A stretch of DNA of 64,000 nucleotides. Origin: Pontibacter cellulosilyticus (GTDB lineage: Bacteria > Bacteroidota > Bacteroidia > Cytophagales > Hymenobacteraceae). Position numbers and translations under genes: made by a program. The notes under the pieces are model-generated. The model ran no database searches, was not told the DNA's origin, and worked only from the letters and a program-made list of their open reading frames with translations. How positions within the stretch are numbered: position 1 is the first letter of the stretch; every line of letters begins with the position of its first letter. The stretch is from the NCBI RefSeq assembly GCF_014306105.1, contig NZ_JACRVF010000001.1, positions 1,132,413-1,196,412 of the forward strand. Direction: 5' to 3'. Positions 52,955-61,879 of this stretch are shown here, in pieces.

Positions 52955-53701
52955 TTAATTTTGAATTAAAAATACTAGAGGTACCTCCACTAACCTCAGA
53001 TCAAAACGTCCTTTAACTTCAAAATCAAGTTCCTTTGTAAAATTTAGGCTTCCACTGAATTGGACCTTTGCTTCACTACAAGGAAGATCGGAGGGAGTTA
53101 GAGTATTAACAATAGGTATAACATTACACGAGTTGCCAGTTTGTTCAAATGAATGAGCTGTAGCTGTCACAGAAGTCGCACTTTGCTGGCCCCCTTTTCC
53201 AAGTGGCAGCCAATAACCATCGGTTCGTGCTGGACTTCCAGTAGAGGAAAACATCTCAATAAACAGTATTTCGTCGACCATGTCGCCACGCCAGGCGAAG
53301 ATACGATAGTCGATATGGTGCTCCCCTCTCATCCCGAAACTATCACGCCTAATTCCAGCTACTAAATACTTACGGGGCTTATCATTTACATGTATCACTG
53401 CCACCACAGGCTTTGCTCCCATCGCAACTACGGTGGCCAGCCCATTCATCATATCTGCCCTCGCCTCTTCAAATCCATTCTGCCGTGCTTTTTCCATAGC
53501 GTCTCCAGCAAGGCTATCCAGACGAAGAGCAAGGTCGTCATCTATCTGACCAGGTGAGTCGAATGGTTCTTCTAAAGTAGGCCTGTCGCAGCTCCACAAC
53601 AAAAGTATACCAATTACAAAGGGCAAAACACCGTTGATATTGAAAGTCTTTTCATGTCTTATTTTAACAGATGCATTTATGCTAAGACAGGGTAAGCCCA
53701 T
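52955..53701 (-). CDS. Unknown lipoprotein, probably with a frameshifted signal peptide
   Basis: The open frame codes for 248 residues. FVIGILLLWSCDRPTLEEPF is a lipobox with Cys, so the mature protein is an anchored envelope lipoprotein with a unique, unrecognised body (for example VAVIHVNDKPRKYLVAGIRR). The first 28 residues of the frame are polar and unlike a signal. An ATG at 53655 in another frame starts MKRLSISTV, and one extra T in the TTTT run at 53625-53628 would join it to FLPFVIGILLLWSC, a perfect lipoprotein leader. So the gene is either frameshifted there or starts oddly. Confidence 0.55.
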   Translation of the reverse strand: MGLPCLSINASVKIRHEKTFNINGVLPFVIGILLLWSCDRPTLEEPFDSPGQIDDDLALRLDSLAGDAMEKARQNGFEEARADMMNGLATVVAMGAKPVVAVIHVNDKPRKYLVAGIRRDSFGMRGEHHIDYRIFAWRGDMVDEILFIEMFSSTGSPARTDGYWLPLGKGGQQSATSVTATAHSFEQTGNSCNVIPIVNTLTPSDLPCSEAKVQFSGSLNFTKELDFEVKGRFDLRLVEVPLVFLIQN

Positions 53702-53896
53702 AAAGCGTTGCCTCGGCGAAAAACCTTTACTAGCGGATCTTTTGTATATGCCTTTGTTATACTTGATTCACCTATAACACAGCATCAGCATTAGTCTGTA
53801 GATGAATTCAGAGAGTTATCTACACCTTAGTAATTATTAAATATCTTAAATTTAGTAAGTGACAATTAATTTATTAAAAGTACTTATAGCAGAGCG

Positions 53897-54517
53897 TTAA
53901 AAAAACCACCCTATACCAGCACCAGCAGACAGGTAGTTTAGGTCTATTCGCTTACTTCTACCTTCCATGTCATAATCTCTTTCTATTGACCTATACTTCA
54001 GACCAGGTATAAGCATTAGATTTTTTCCAATATTAATACCAAGACCTAAATCTATCTGATAGCCAAGACCACGCTTTGAGTCATCGAAGTCGCTGTTTTC
54101 ACATTCTACTTTTAGTTCATGGTATAGGGCGCCGCCGCCAACAATTATACTCAATCCTGATGATGCTACTGGTTGATTAAATTGTAAGCCGAGGCTATAT
54201 CCTGATGCAACAAAATCTACATCAGATCCCTTATAATCATCTTTAACATCAAAGTTGTTATATCCCCATCCTGCGTAAACTGATAACTGAGAAAGAACAC
54301 GATAGCCAATCTCTCCTTCTAAGCCGTACCCGTTATTTAAACTTAAGTTATTTTGCCCTTGGCAAGGTAAATTGATTCCGCCACGAACAGTTATACTGAA
54401 TTTATCCTGTGCTAATGCAACATTGGAAGCTTGAAATAATAATAGCCATGTGACGACAATAATTCCAAAACAATGTAAGACAACACCAAAGTGTTTTTTA
54501 TTATAAATATTTAACAT
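53897..54517 (-). CDS. Small outer-membrane beta-barrel protein
   Basis: 206 residues, signal peptide within the first 36 (CFGIIVVTWLLLFQASNVAL then AQDK). The mature part begins FSITVRGGINLPCQGQNNLS and consists of eight or so amphipathic strands (such as GLEGEIGYRVLSQLSVYAGW and GLSIIVGGGALYHELKVEC), ending in YLSAGAGIGWFF with a terminal Phe. This is the OmpA/OmpW-like porin-family fold common in Bacteroidota (outer-membrane beta-barrel domain). Function unknown. Its codon use is AT-rich, like the surrounding region. Confidence 0.75.
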   Translation of the reverse strand: MLNIYNKKHFGVVLHCFGIIVVTWLLLFQASNVALAQDKFSITVRGGINLPCQGQNNLSLNNGYGLEGEIGYRVLSQLSVYAGWGYNNFDVKDDYKGSDVDFVASGYSLGLQFNQPVASSGLSIIVGGGALYHELKVECENSDFDDSKRGLGYQIDLGLGINIGKNLMLIPGLKYRSIERDYDMEGRSKRIDLNYLSAGAGIGWFF

Positions 54518-55311
54518 AGGTAAAGAATTTAGATATATGATAATTATAGTTTAACTGTCTTTTTTAGTAAAAAGAAGAGGGAGGCAGATGATTAGAAAAG
54601 ACAATCTTAGAATACCTAAAAATGTACATTAACATCATTAGGCACTGCTAAAGCAATTTGTATTTGTGGGCTATCACCTACAAATAGAACTAGAACACGT
54701 AATCAGGGCACACGTGTTGTTAGGGTATATAAGCAGGTATGAGAAAGAGATGATGTTCTACCAGTTCCTTAACAAGGATTTTAAAAGTACATCTACTCCT
54801 AAGCAATACCTCTAGCAGCAACAGTTATACTTTAAGGCGTTTGTTTAGAATCAACTTTAAAATGCCTGGCAAACTGTTCGTCTGATGGAATATAAAAACA
54901 CTAGTTGGGGTGATATTCTAAAGTGTTTGGTTGTGTCGTATGATAAGCAGGTATTTTTGCACTTGGTAAAGACACGCTTATATCATAGATATATGTGTTG
55001 TAAAATTATTTACTTAAAGCTTTAAATATTTGCACTTAGCAAGTACATATATTATTTACGACCGATAAAGGGTGGAGTTGATGAATCATCTTTTTCTTTA
55101 CACATCAAATAGGGCGATTCACTTAAAAAACTGATGAAAAGTCCATAAGCAACCTAAAATGCTGTTCTTACTCCTACTAATCGATTTTATTTTAGTAACA
55201 GTAATAATGTGTGAATTTTTTAAACCTGTCATTAATCAATTTCCATCAAAAAAGCCTCTATATAAGTTGTAGAGGCTTTTCCACATTATGTTGTGAATTA
55301 AGTTCTTCATC
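54518..55311. other. Gene-poor AT-rich region, 794 bases
   Basis: No gene recognised on either strand. A 37-codon frame at 55159-55272 (MLFLLLLIDFILVTVIM...) is hydrophobic but runs through the terminator hairpin at 55249, so I do not accept it. Confidence 0.5.
55249..55280. terminator. Hairpin terminator
   Basis: AAAAAGCCTCTA, a short loop, TAGAGGCTTTT. It is positioned after the minus-strand remnant that ends at 55312 or so. Confidence 0.75.
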
Positions 55312-55656
55312 TAAAAAATATAGCGTATACCACGCCATGGAATCACCTCTTGCTGCAGCTTTCTAAATTCTGTAATCCATTGTGACTTGAGTTGGTGCAG
55401 GTAGCGCATATTAATGTCACCAAATTGGCTTCGCTTTGAGTCCTGTATAGCGGGTGCCCAGATCCAGTATCAGCACATTCGACTTCACTTGGAAATTGTT
55501 ACGCTCAAGGGATGGAAGTTTGTTATGCGGCACAATCTCCTCCTTAGCCTCATCGGGATAGGCGGATAGTACATTATCGCAAGTTTTATTAAGGCATCTG
55601 GGATATAAAAAATGGTAGAGGGATTGAATTTTTACATATTTATTTATAACAGCCAT
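55312..55656 (-). pseudogene. Frameshifted gene remnant, unknown
   Basis: A 79-codon open frame (MAVINKYVKIQSLYHFLYPR, later DEAKEEIVPHNKLPSLERNN and LILDLGTRYTGLKAK) ends at TGA 55417. If the frame is shifted by one base near 55430, it continues as QFGDINMRYLHQLKSQWITE then FRKLQQEVIPWRGIRYIF and stops at 55314. The second part reads as smoothly as the first and ends just before a terminator, so the whole is best explained as one gene of about 114 codons with a frameshift, possibly also truncated at its start. No family recognised. Confidence 0.4.
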
Positions 55657-55839
55657 ATTATATACACGGTCATATAAATTTATTATAACCCATTGATATA
55701 CAAATACTTGTATTTTAATTTAAACATCTGATTATGAATTAACTAGCAAGCGAATTTGTTGAATTTGAAGTGCATACTATACCTCTAAATAGAGTATTTG
55801 CAACATAGAAAACAGCAGAACAAAAACCTCAATTAGTAC

Positions 55840-56925
55840 ATGGATATAGGATTTCAAGAAGAGATAATTACCAAGACAAATAAATTGAACTCAAAGCTGT
55901 GGATGCCGAAACAAGTGCTGATTACACCTGCCGCTATGGACGAATCTTGGGGCAGAAAGATTTATTAACGTGTGACGGCATTGGGACTGCCAGTGCAGGT
56001 CCTGAACCAAAACAGGATTACGGGTCTGCGTGGCGAGGACGAGCGAGAAACCTATCGCAAGGCTAAGAGCACACTAGCCATTGTCACAGCTCCGGCTAGC
56101 TCGCTTAAGCTGCAACCCATCCCTCCATCAGCGGACTACCAGTTCCACCTGGCAGAGGGCTGTCCTGCCCATTGCCAGTACTGTTATTTAGCGGGTAGCC
56201 TGCAAGGTCCGCCGGTTATACGAACTTTTGCCAACTTGCCTTCTATTCTAGAGAACCTGCCAAAGTATAAAAAGGCCGGTCAAGTAACTACCTTTGAGGC
56301 AAGCTGCTACACAGACCCCTTGGGCATCGAGCACCTGACGGGGAGTTTAGCTGAAACAATTCGCTTTTTTGGAGAGCATGAAGGCATGCATCTGCGTTGG
56401 GTTTCTAAGTTCGATCAAGTGGATGGTTTGCTGGACTTGCCGCACAACGGTAACACGCAGCCCCGTATCAGCATCAACACCGACTTCATATCGAGGAGAA
56501 TGGAGGGCGGCACAGCCTCTTTGGATGCCCGGCTAGAGGCTGTCCGCAAACTGGCTTTACCAAAGACGGCCGGCGGTGGCGGCTATAATGTGGGACTCGT
56601 TATTGCGCCCATTATGCCTGTACCTGATTGGGAAGAACAGTACACGCATCTGCTACAGAAAGTGGAACAAGCGCTCGACTTTGAATGCGAGATTTCCTTT
56701 GAATTGATTAGCCATCGGTTCACCCCGGGTTCCAAGGCTATCCTGCAGGAGTGGTACCCCAATACTCAGGTAGACTTCGACGAGAGCAACCGTTCGTTAA
56801 AGTTCAACAAGTTTGGTGGCAAGAAGTATGTGTATCCAGCGCTTACCATGAAGGCGCTCCGTAACTTTTTTGAGAGCGAACTCAAAAGACGCTTTCCTGA
56901 CGCCCCAATTTTGTACTGGACATAG
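55840..56925 (+). pseudogene. Spore-photoproduct-lyase-like radical SAM protein, interrupted by TAA
   Basis: One frame runs from ATG 55840 to 56925 with a single TAA at codon 43 (55966-55968). Before it: MDIGFQEEIITKTNKLNSKL, WMPKQVLITPAAMDESWGRK. After it: ALGLPVQVLNQNRITGLRGE, then AEGCPAHCQYCYLAG, a C-x3-C-x2-C iron-sulfur motif (Cys108, Cys112, Cys115 in the full frame). ISFELISHRFTPGSKAILQE and the ending fit the SPL-like family. Full length of about 361 codons is normal. A GAA to TAA change would explain the break. The 317-codon part after TAA begins with a possible GTG at 55972, so a shortened protein with intact cluster motif might still be made. Family members are radical-SAM enzymes; the spore enzyme repairs the thymine spore photoproduct. 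Confidence 0.82.
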
Positions 56926-56984
56926 CCATTGAGCCATTGTTTCTATCTTTAAAAGTGCCTCTAGAATATCTTAGTTCTTATGAA

Positions 56985-57060
56985 TATAGTTTGATTCTGA
57001 CCTATATGCCACTATAGCAAAGAGCCGCTCAACTTTATGTGGAGCGGCTCTTTGCTTCAG
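56985..57060. repeat. Dispersed repeat copy R9 (hairpin clear, left part weak)
   Basis: CACTATAGCAAAGAGCCGCT then a loop and GTGGAGCGGCTCTTTGCTTC: a strong stem able to stop transcripts from both convergent neighbours. The left word is only faintly recognisable (TTTGATTCTGACCTAT), so membership rests on the hairpin text. Confidence 0.6.
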
Positions 57061-57132
57061 ATCTTAACCTCATTCAAAAGTATAGATAGTTACTAGACAA
57101 ATATTTTCATAGGACCAAGACACCTTTATAGT

Positions 57133-57693
57133 TTAATGCTCAGCGTGATGTTCACGGGCTTCCTCATAGGTTCTGTGTACTGTTCCTTTTGGATGTTCGG
57201 CAGGAGTATAAATCGTGTAAAGCTTTAGCTCCGTTTTTCCTGTGTTCCTGATCTTATGGTAGTAGCCTGCAGGAATAAATACAGCCCAGTCATCGGAAAC
57301 ATTCTTATCATAGGTTAGATTCTCCTTGGTCTCCCCCATCAGTACACGGGCTTCCCCCTGCTCTATTCTTATAAATTGATCTATATTCTGATGCACTTCC
57401 AGGTCTATTTCTTCACCTGGTTTTAAAGACATCAGCACCATCTGCATGTGTTCTCCTGTCCATTTGGCGGCACGGTAGTGTTTGTTTTTAACTGTACCCT
57501 CTTCTATGTTTAGTGCCCATGGCTTTCCTCCCATGTCCTCTCCCTGACCACCCTGCCCAGTATCTCCCATGGTCTCTTTGTTTACTTTTTCAGCTCCAGA
57601 CGAACTTTCTACACAGCCAGGAAAAATTGCTAACATCCAGATTAAAACTATGGCTCTAGCACCTACACTTTTTACAACATCTTTTGTTTTCAT
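57133..57693 (-). CDS. Cupin-domain lipoprotein
   Basis: 186 residues. AIVLIWMLAIFPGCVESSSG is a lipoprotein leader ending in Cys27. A Gly/Gln-rich linker follows, then a cupin barrel at about 75-165: LMSLKPGEEIDLEVHQNIDQ with one metal-type His and Asp/Gln, FIRIEQGEARVLMGE as the central strand pair, and FIPAGYYHKIRNTGKTELKL as the second cupin motif with P-A-G-x3-H. Ends Glu-His-His-Ala-Glu-His. Cupins of this sort bind a metal or small ligand; an enzymatic role is not shown. It is convergent with the radical SAM gene. Confidence 0.85.
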   Translation of the reverse strand: MKTKDVVKSVGARAIVLIWMLAIFPGCVESSSGAEKVNKETMGDTGQGGQGEDMGGKPWALNIEEGTVKNKHYRAAKWTGEHMQMVLMSLKPGEEIDLEVHQNIDQFIRIEQGEARVLMGETKENLTYDKNVSDDWAVFIPAGYYHKIRNTGKTELKLYTIYTPAEHPKGTVHRTYEEAREHHAEH

Positions 57694-58101
57694 AGCTTAT
57701 TTATTTTGTTTGCAAATTCGTCTCATCAAGTCTGTTTTATAATAATAAGTACTCTTTAAAACAGGTTTAACCTCTCTTTATATTTAACGGCAACAAACAA
57801 AAAACAGACAGTAGCCAACAACAGATACCTCATTCACCACACCTACTATAGAATCCAGGTTATCAACGCATTAAGCATCTAAAAACCTAGAACATCCCAC
57901 AGCACATAACTACGTACGCAAGATGTAATAGCCACTTAATTTCTTAGCATTTCCTATCCATTGCAAGTAATAAGGCAGGGAGTTTATTTTACCTTGCATA
58001 ATTTACAACTCTAAGTATTTCTATCATTCTGTAGTAAATGAAAAAGCCTAAGCAGAAATATTTTTGCTCAGGCTTTTGATCGTTGAAAATATATCGCAGA
58101 A
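57694..58101. other. Intergenic region, 408 bases
   Basis: AT-rich. I see nothing in it except the terminator hairpin at 58041-58077. Confidence 0.5.
58041..58077 (-). terminator. Terminator of the small lipoprotein gene
   Basis: AAAAAGCCTAAGCA pairs with TGCTCAGGCTTTT (one mismatch), 25 bases past the stop on the minus strand. Confidence 0.7.
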
Positions 58102-58482
58102 TTATTCGGTAACAGTTACTTTTCTGGATTCATACTGTTTCCCGTTTATCAGAAAGTTCAGTGTATACTCTCCGGCAACAGAAGGATCGAAAGTTACCTG
58201 TACGGTTTCTTCCGCGATAACATCTGCACAGACCTCTGCAGTATTTGTTAGGGTGAAGTCATAATTGAAAGTAAAGCCAGATACGGTTTTCTTAGTATTG
58301 CTCACACTAAAGCAAGGCGTAGGTTTTTCGAGCTTTACCGCAATCTCTTGGGGCACCTGAACAGATGAAGTTTGATTTATAGTAATATCCAATATACCCG
58401 GCTCTGGTGATACAGTGTCTTTTTCACAGGATACAAGGAAAAAGACTAAAATGGGCAGGAAAAGGTAAGCTAGTTTTTTCAT
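58102..58482 (-). CDS. Small lipoprotein, unknown
   Basis: 126 residues with lipobox Cys19 in LPILVFFLVSCEKDTVSPEP. The mature part is a single beta-sandwich-like domain: ILDITINQTSSVQVPQEIAV, FTFNYDFTLTNTAEVCADVI, VTFDPSVAGEYTLNFLINGK. It has the look of a small immunoglobulin-like or cupredoxin-free binding domain but matches no family I can name. Three Cys in the mature part could form one disulfide. Stands alone with its own terminator. Confidence 0.6.
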   Translation of the reverse strand: MKKLAYLFLPILVFFLVSCEKDTVSPEPGILDITINQTSSVQVPQEIAVKLEKPTPCFSVSNTKKTVSGFTFNYDFTLTNTAEVCADVIAEETVQVTFDPSVAGEYTLNFLINGKQYESRKVTVTE

Positions 58483-58623
58483 GTTAGATTAGTTTTATAT
58501 GTACACTCCTATGATTCTAAACATGAGGAAATGGTTGCAAGGGTTCATCACTTCTTGGTGCTCTATTTTAGCATATGCTTAAAAAGGGTACTGCTTCAAA
58601 GCTTTCCCTCCCTACAATAAGTA

Positions 58624-58812
58624 CTACTTGCTTACATCTTTTAAGCATATGAGTGGAGGCACAACATTTTTGACAGGTGGTGTAGACTTAAGATAGGCAA
58701 AAATTACTTTCAGATCATCATCCTCCAGCTTCGAGAACATTGGCCATGGCATCGGAGGAAGTGTATCACGGTTGTTGGCCAGGCCTTTGACTTTACCTTC
58801 ACGCATTGCCAT
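58624..58812 (-). pseudogene. Cytochrome c C-terminal remnant
   Basis: A 62-codon frame whose first 44 residues read MAMREGKVKGLANNRDTLPP then MPWPMFSKLEDDDLKVIFAY and LKSTPPVKNVVPP. This is the end of a class I type cytochrome c: the M-P-W segment with the heme-ligand Met and the helix D-L-x-x-I-F-A-Y-L. The heme-binding C-x2-C-H and everything before it is missing. It directly follows the remains of a response regulator, with the junction around 58813-58823. Confidence 0.75.
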
Positions 58813-59128
58813 AAAAACTGCAGGTAGGCTTCAGGCATTGTTTCCCATGACTGCCGGAAAACGGCCTCTTCCTTAAAAGATGTCAGTAAATGATCGGCAA
58901 ATCTACTATTCCATTGATTTTTCTAGCCAGATCTATACCTGTTTATTCTTTGCCTAGGCCGATGTCCATTAAGAGCACATTAGGCTTTGTAGCTTTCAGT
59001 AGGCGCATCACTTCTTTGGGAGCAGATACTAGATCAATTAGTTCATAGTCAAGTTGATTGAGCACCATGCGAAGAACATCCGCATGGCGCTCGTCATCTT
59101 CAACTGCCAAAACCCTAATCTTTCGCAT
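58805..59128 (-). pseudogene. Response regulator receiver remnant
   Basis: MRKIRVLAVEDDERHADVLR, MVLNQLDYELIDLV and VLLMDIGLGKE form the first half of a receiver domain with the acidic pair and the Asp acceptor, ended by TAA at 58943. The same frame then resumes with TGIDLARKINGIVDLPIIY, hits a TGA, and one base away continues LTSFKEEAVFRQSWETMPEA-YLQ. Together these reconstruct a nearly complete receiver domain with one nonsense codon and one frameshift, cut off just where the Lys-Pro motif would be. Cytochrome c text follows immediately, showing a deletion that fused the two. Confidence 0.75.
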
Positions 59129-59188
59129 GGGTAGTATAAATTAGAAGCAAACAGATTTTGGTATTAATGCTTGTAAGCTTGGGCTAAA

Positions 59189-59758
59189 TCAAAAATCAAC
59201 TTCCTTTTCCATTGGCTGATAAAGCGCTTCGTTCTTAAAGCGAACTAATGCAAGTACAACCGCCTGCTCGTATAGTTGCATCCTGTCTACTACATTATTA
59301 GTGAGTAAGCCAATAGCACCCGACTCTTGCTTTGAATTGGATTTATTGAAAACAATGTCATCTGCTTCACCCAACTCCATTCCTTGCGCTACTAAAGTGG
59401 CAACTGCATGTGGCAAGAAGAAAGTGCCTGATCTTGCCTTACCCAGTCCATCTACTGACCGTACCACTACCCAAGCAAAAGCAGTGAGTTCTCCGCCATA
59501 TATTTCTACACCGCCTTCAATTCCTATCCAGAAGTCAGCCTCGGTATGCTTTTTTACTGCATTGTTTACTCTGTTAACTGCACCGGCAAAAGTCTCCTCA
59601 TCCGACATCGGCTGATCAGCTACTTCAGAAGAAACAGAAATAGAAAGTGTACTGAAAGTTTTGTCTGGGAACATCTTCTCAAAGCCCCGGAGAGCTGCCT
59701 CAATCTTGACAGGGTTTTTCGAAGCTACCACTACAGTATGTTCTATTTTATGAATCAT
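59189..59758 (-). CDS. Inosine/xanthosine triphosphatase-like (YjjX/DUF84 family)
   Basis: 189 residues from ATG at 59758. The longer frame adds nine residues with no role. VVVASKNPVKIEAALRGFEK is the N-terminal nucleotide-binding signature (S-x-N-P-x-K), FWIGIEGGVEIYGGELTAFA the central G-I-E-G-G motif, and RSGTFFLPHAV plus ESGAIGLLTNN complete the site. Known members hydrolyse non-canonical ITP and XTP in the cytoplasm, protecting nucleic acids. Length is normal. Monocistronic between a broken regulator and the amidase. Confidence 0.9.
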   Translation of the reverse strand: MIHKIEHTVVVASKNPVKIEAALRGFEKMFPDKTFSTLSISVSSEVADQPMSDEETFAGAVNRVNNAVKKHTEADFWIGIEGGVEIYGGELTAFAWVVVRSVDGLGKARSGTFFLPHAVATLVAQGMELGEADDIVFNKSNSKQESGAIGLLTNNVVDRMQLYEQAVVLALVRFKNEALYQPMEKEVDF

Positions 59759-59886
59759 AAATAGATATTGAGTTAAATCGAACAAGTATAAAACAATAGC
59801 AACTAGTCATCTGTGGTTATTAAATAATGAGATGATATGCTGTAAATTCCAGCCTGCTAGTACAAACCCTAAGCCCTTTACTTTGA

Positions 59887-61497
59887 TTATTGCAGAAACT
59901 TAGGCGCTTTACGGTGCTTTGTACCAGATTCATAACCATAGGCAATTTCGAGTAACACAGGCTCGCTCCATGCTCTCCCGAAAAAGGATATACCTACCGG
60001 TAACTCATCTACAAAGCCCATGGGAACTGTAATAGCCGGATAGCCTGCCTGTGCTGCCGGCGAAGAACTGCCTAACTGAAAGCTGTCCCCATTTACCAAA
60101 TCAGTTTTCCAAGCAGGACCACCCGTTGGTGCTACAATGGCATCTAATTTATGCTTGTCCATTACCTTATCTAATCCCTCTTCTCTAGTGCCTTTCATCA
60201 GTTTAGCCAATGCCTCTTTGTATTCCTTAGAATTGAGATCTCCTTTTTTCTGGGCCATTTCCAGGTAGCGCTGGTTGAAGTGCTCCAGCTCTAGGCTATC
60301 AGCCTTGTTAAAAGCTATCAATTCCTCTACACTTTTGATAGGCGCTTTAGGTCCGAGAGATTTAAAGTAGTCATTCAAGCCCTGCTTATATTCATACAAC
60401 ATGATCTCAAATGAGTGGTTGCCAACTCCGGGGCTGGATATTTGATCGATTTCCACTATTTCTGCGCCCTGGCTCTTTAAGTAGCTAACCGCCTTATACA
60501 TCAGCGAATCAACCTTATAGTTTACTCCAAGCGGTGCTTTATAGAACCCAATACGTTTGCCTTTCAAGCCGTCAGCCTTGAGAAACTGTGTATAGTCTTT
60601 ATAGAATTTACCTTGGCTGGCTACTGTCTTCTCATCTGCTGGGTCTACACCAACCATGGCTCCTAAGCCTATGGCTGCATCCCTTACTGTTCGTGCCATA
60701 GGGCCTGGCGTATCCTGCGTATGAGAAATTGGTATAACACCGGAGCGGCTTATAAGTCCAACAGTTGGCTTGATGCCTACTATACCGCTGGCGTGAGCGG
60801 GGCAAACAATAGAGCCGTTTGTTTCTGTACCAATTGCCAACACTGTTAAATTGGCTGCCACAGCTACAGCAGACCCTGAACTTGATCCGCAGGGGTTTCT
60901 GCTTAGCACATACGGGTTCTTAGTTTGTCCGCCAAGGCCACTCCAGCCACTTGTAGAAAGCTCGCCCCGGAAATTTGCCCACTCACTGAGGTTGGCTTTG
61001 CCGATAATTACTGCCCCGGCTTCTCTTAACTGCTTGGCAACATAGCTGTCTTGCAAAGGGTATGAATTTGCCAATGCTCTGGAGCCAGCAGTAGTTGGCA
61101 TTTTATCGTGCGTATCGATGTTGTCCTTTAGTACAACGGGTATCCCATGAAGAGGACCTCTTACTTTCCCTGCTTTCCTCTCCTTATCCAGTTCCTCGGC
61201 AATTTGTAAGGCATCCGGGTTTACTGCGATGATAGAACTTAGTGCAGGGCCATTTTTGTCGATTTCTTCAATTCTGTTCAGATAAGCCTGAACAACATCT
61301 TTTGAGGTTAGGGAACCAGTTTTATACTTCTCTTGCAGTTGTGCTATCTCCAGCTCCACAATTTTAGAAGCGTTAGCATTCACGACCTGAGTTTCATTCG
61401 GGCGGGTCTGGCAAGAGATGTGAGAAAACACAAGTGAGCTAACCGCCAATAGGTAAACAGTTCTCTTTAAATTTTTATTCAAGTTAATAGATTTCAT
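59887..61497 (-). CDS. Amidase-signature family lipoprotein
   Basis: 536 residues. Leader KRTVYLLAVSSLVFSHISC ends in Cys29, a lipobox. The Ser-cisSer-Lys triad is Lys124 in GIPVVLKDNIDTHDK, the cis Ser near 205-206 in NPCGSSSGSAVAVAANL, and nucleophile Ser229 in GTETNGSIVCPAHASG. The following text (GLISRSGVIPISHTQDTPGP) is typical. Amidases cleave C-N amide bonds of small or peptide-derived substrates; a periplasmic lipoprotein form is common in this phylum and the substrate is unknown. It differs from GatA, which is cytoplasmic and has no lipobox. The terminal Gly/Pro-rich segment is normal. Confidence 0.93.
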   Translation of the reverse strand: MKSINLNKNLKRTVYLLAVSSLVFSHISCQTRPNETQVVNANASKIVELEIAQLQEKYKTGSLTSKDVVQAYLNRIEEIDKNGPALSSIIAVNPDALQIAEELDKERKAGKVRGPLHGIPVVLKDNIDTHDKMPTTAGSRALANSYPLQDSYVAKQLREAGAVIIGKANLSEWANFRGELSTSGWSGLGGQTKNPYVLSRNPCGSSSGSAVAVAANLTVLAIGTETNGSIVCPAHASGIVGIKPTVGLISRSGVIPISHTQDTPGPMARTVRDAAIGLGAMVGVDPADEKTVASQGKFYKDYTQFLKADGLKGKRIGFYKAPLGVNYKVDSLMYKAVSYLKSQGAEIVEIDQISSPGVGNHSFEIMLYEYKQGLNDYFKSLGPKAPIKSVEELIAFNKADSLELEHFNQRYLEMAQKKGDLNSKEYKEALAKLMKGTREEGLDKVMDKHKLDAIVAPTGGPAWKTDLVNGDSFQLGSSSPAAQAGYPAITVPMGFVDELPVGISFFGRAWSEPVLLEIAYGYESGTKHRKAPKFLQ

Positions 61498-61879
61498 AGG
61501 GTGACATGTTGAAATGTTTGTGTACGATTACTAGGCAGCTAGGCTACTTTGCATAGACACACCGGTTTATCTTAAATCTGTTTGCTAAAAGTTAAAGATA
61601 ATATTTATCTGAGATTTTGCATTGAAGGCGAATTGTTTAGTGCCTATTTATTGACTTTAAACTAATACGTACAGAGAAAAGATAAATCGTTTAAGCGAAA
61701 TTCAAGATTTGTCATTAAGTACAACCAATTATAAATTTCAAGAGCATGTGCAAGTTGTATGTCGCCAACATCATCCTTTTGCGGCGCAGTTGCTGGGATT
61801 TTAAAAATGCTCCTTTAGTTTATCCATAATTGATTTGACTATCGATTTGAGTAACTATTTTTAGAAGTTCATATTTTAT
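61498..61879. other. Intergenic region, 382 bases
   Basis: Nothing recognised on either strand: no frame, hairpin or repeat copy. Confidence 0.5.

Noticed and set aside
55159..55272. 37-codon hydrophobic frame
   Set aside because: It runs through the hairpin terminator at 55249 and has no sign of selection.
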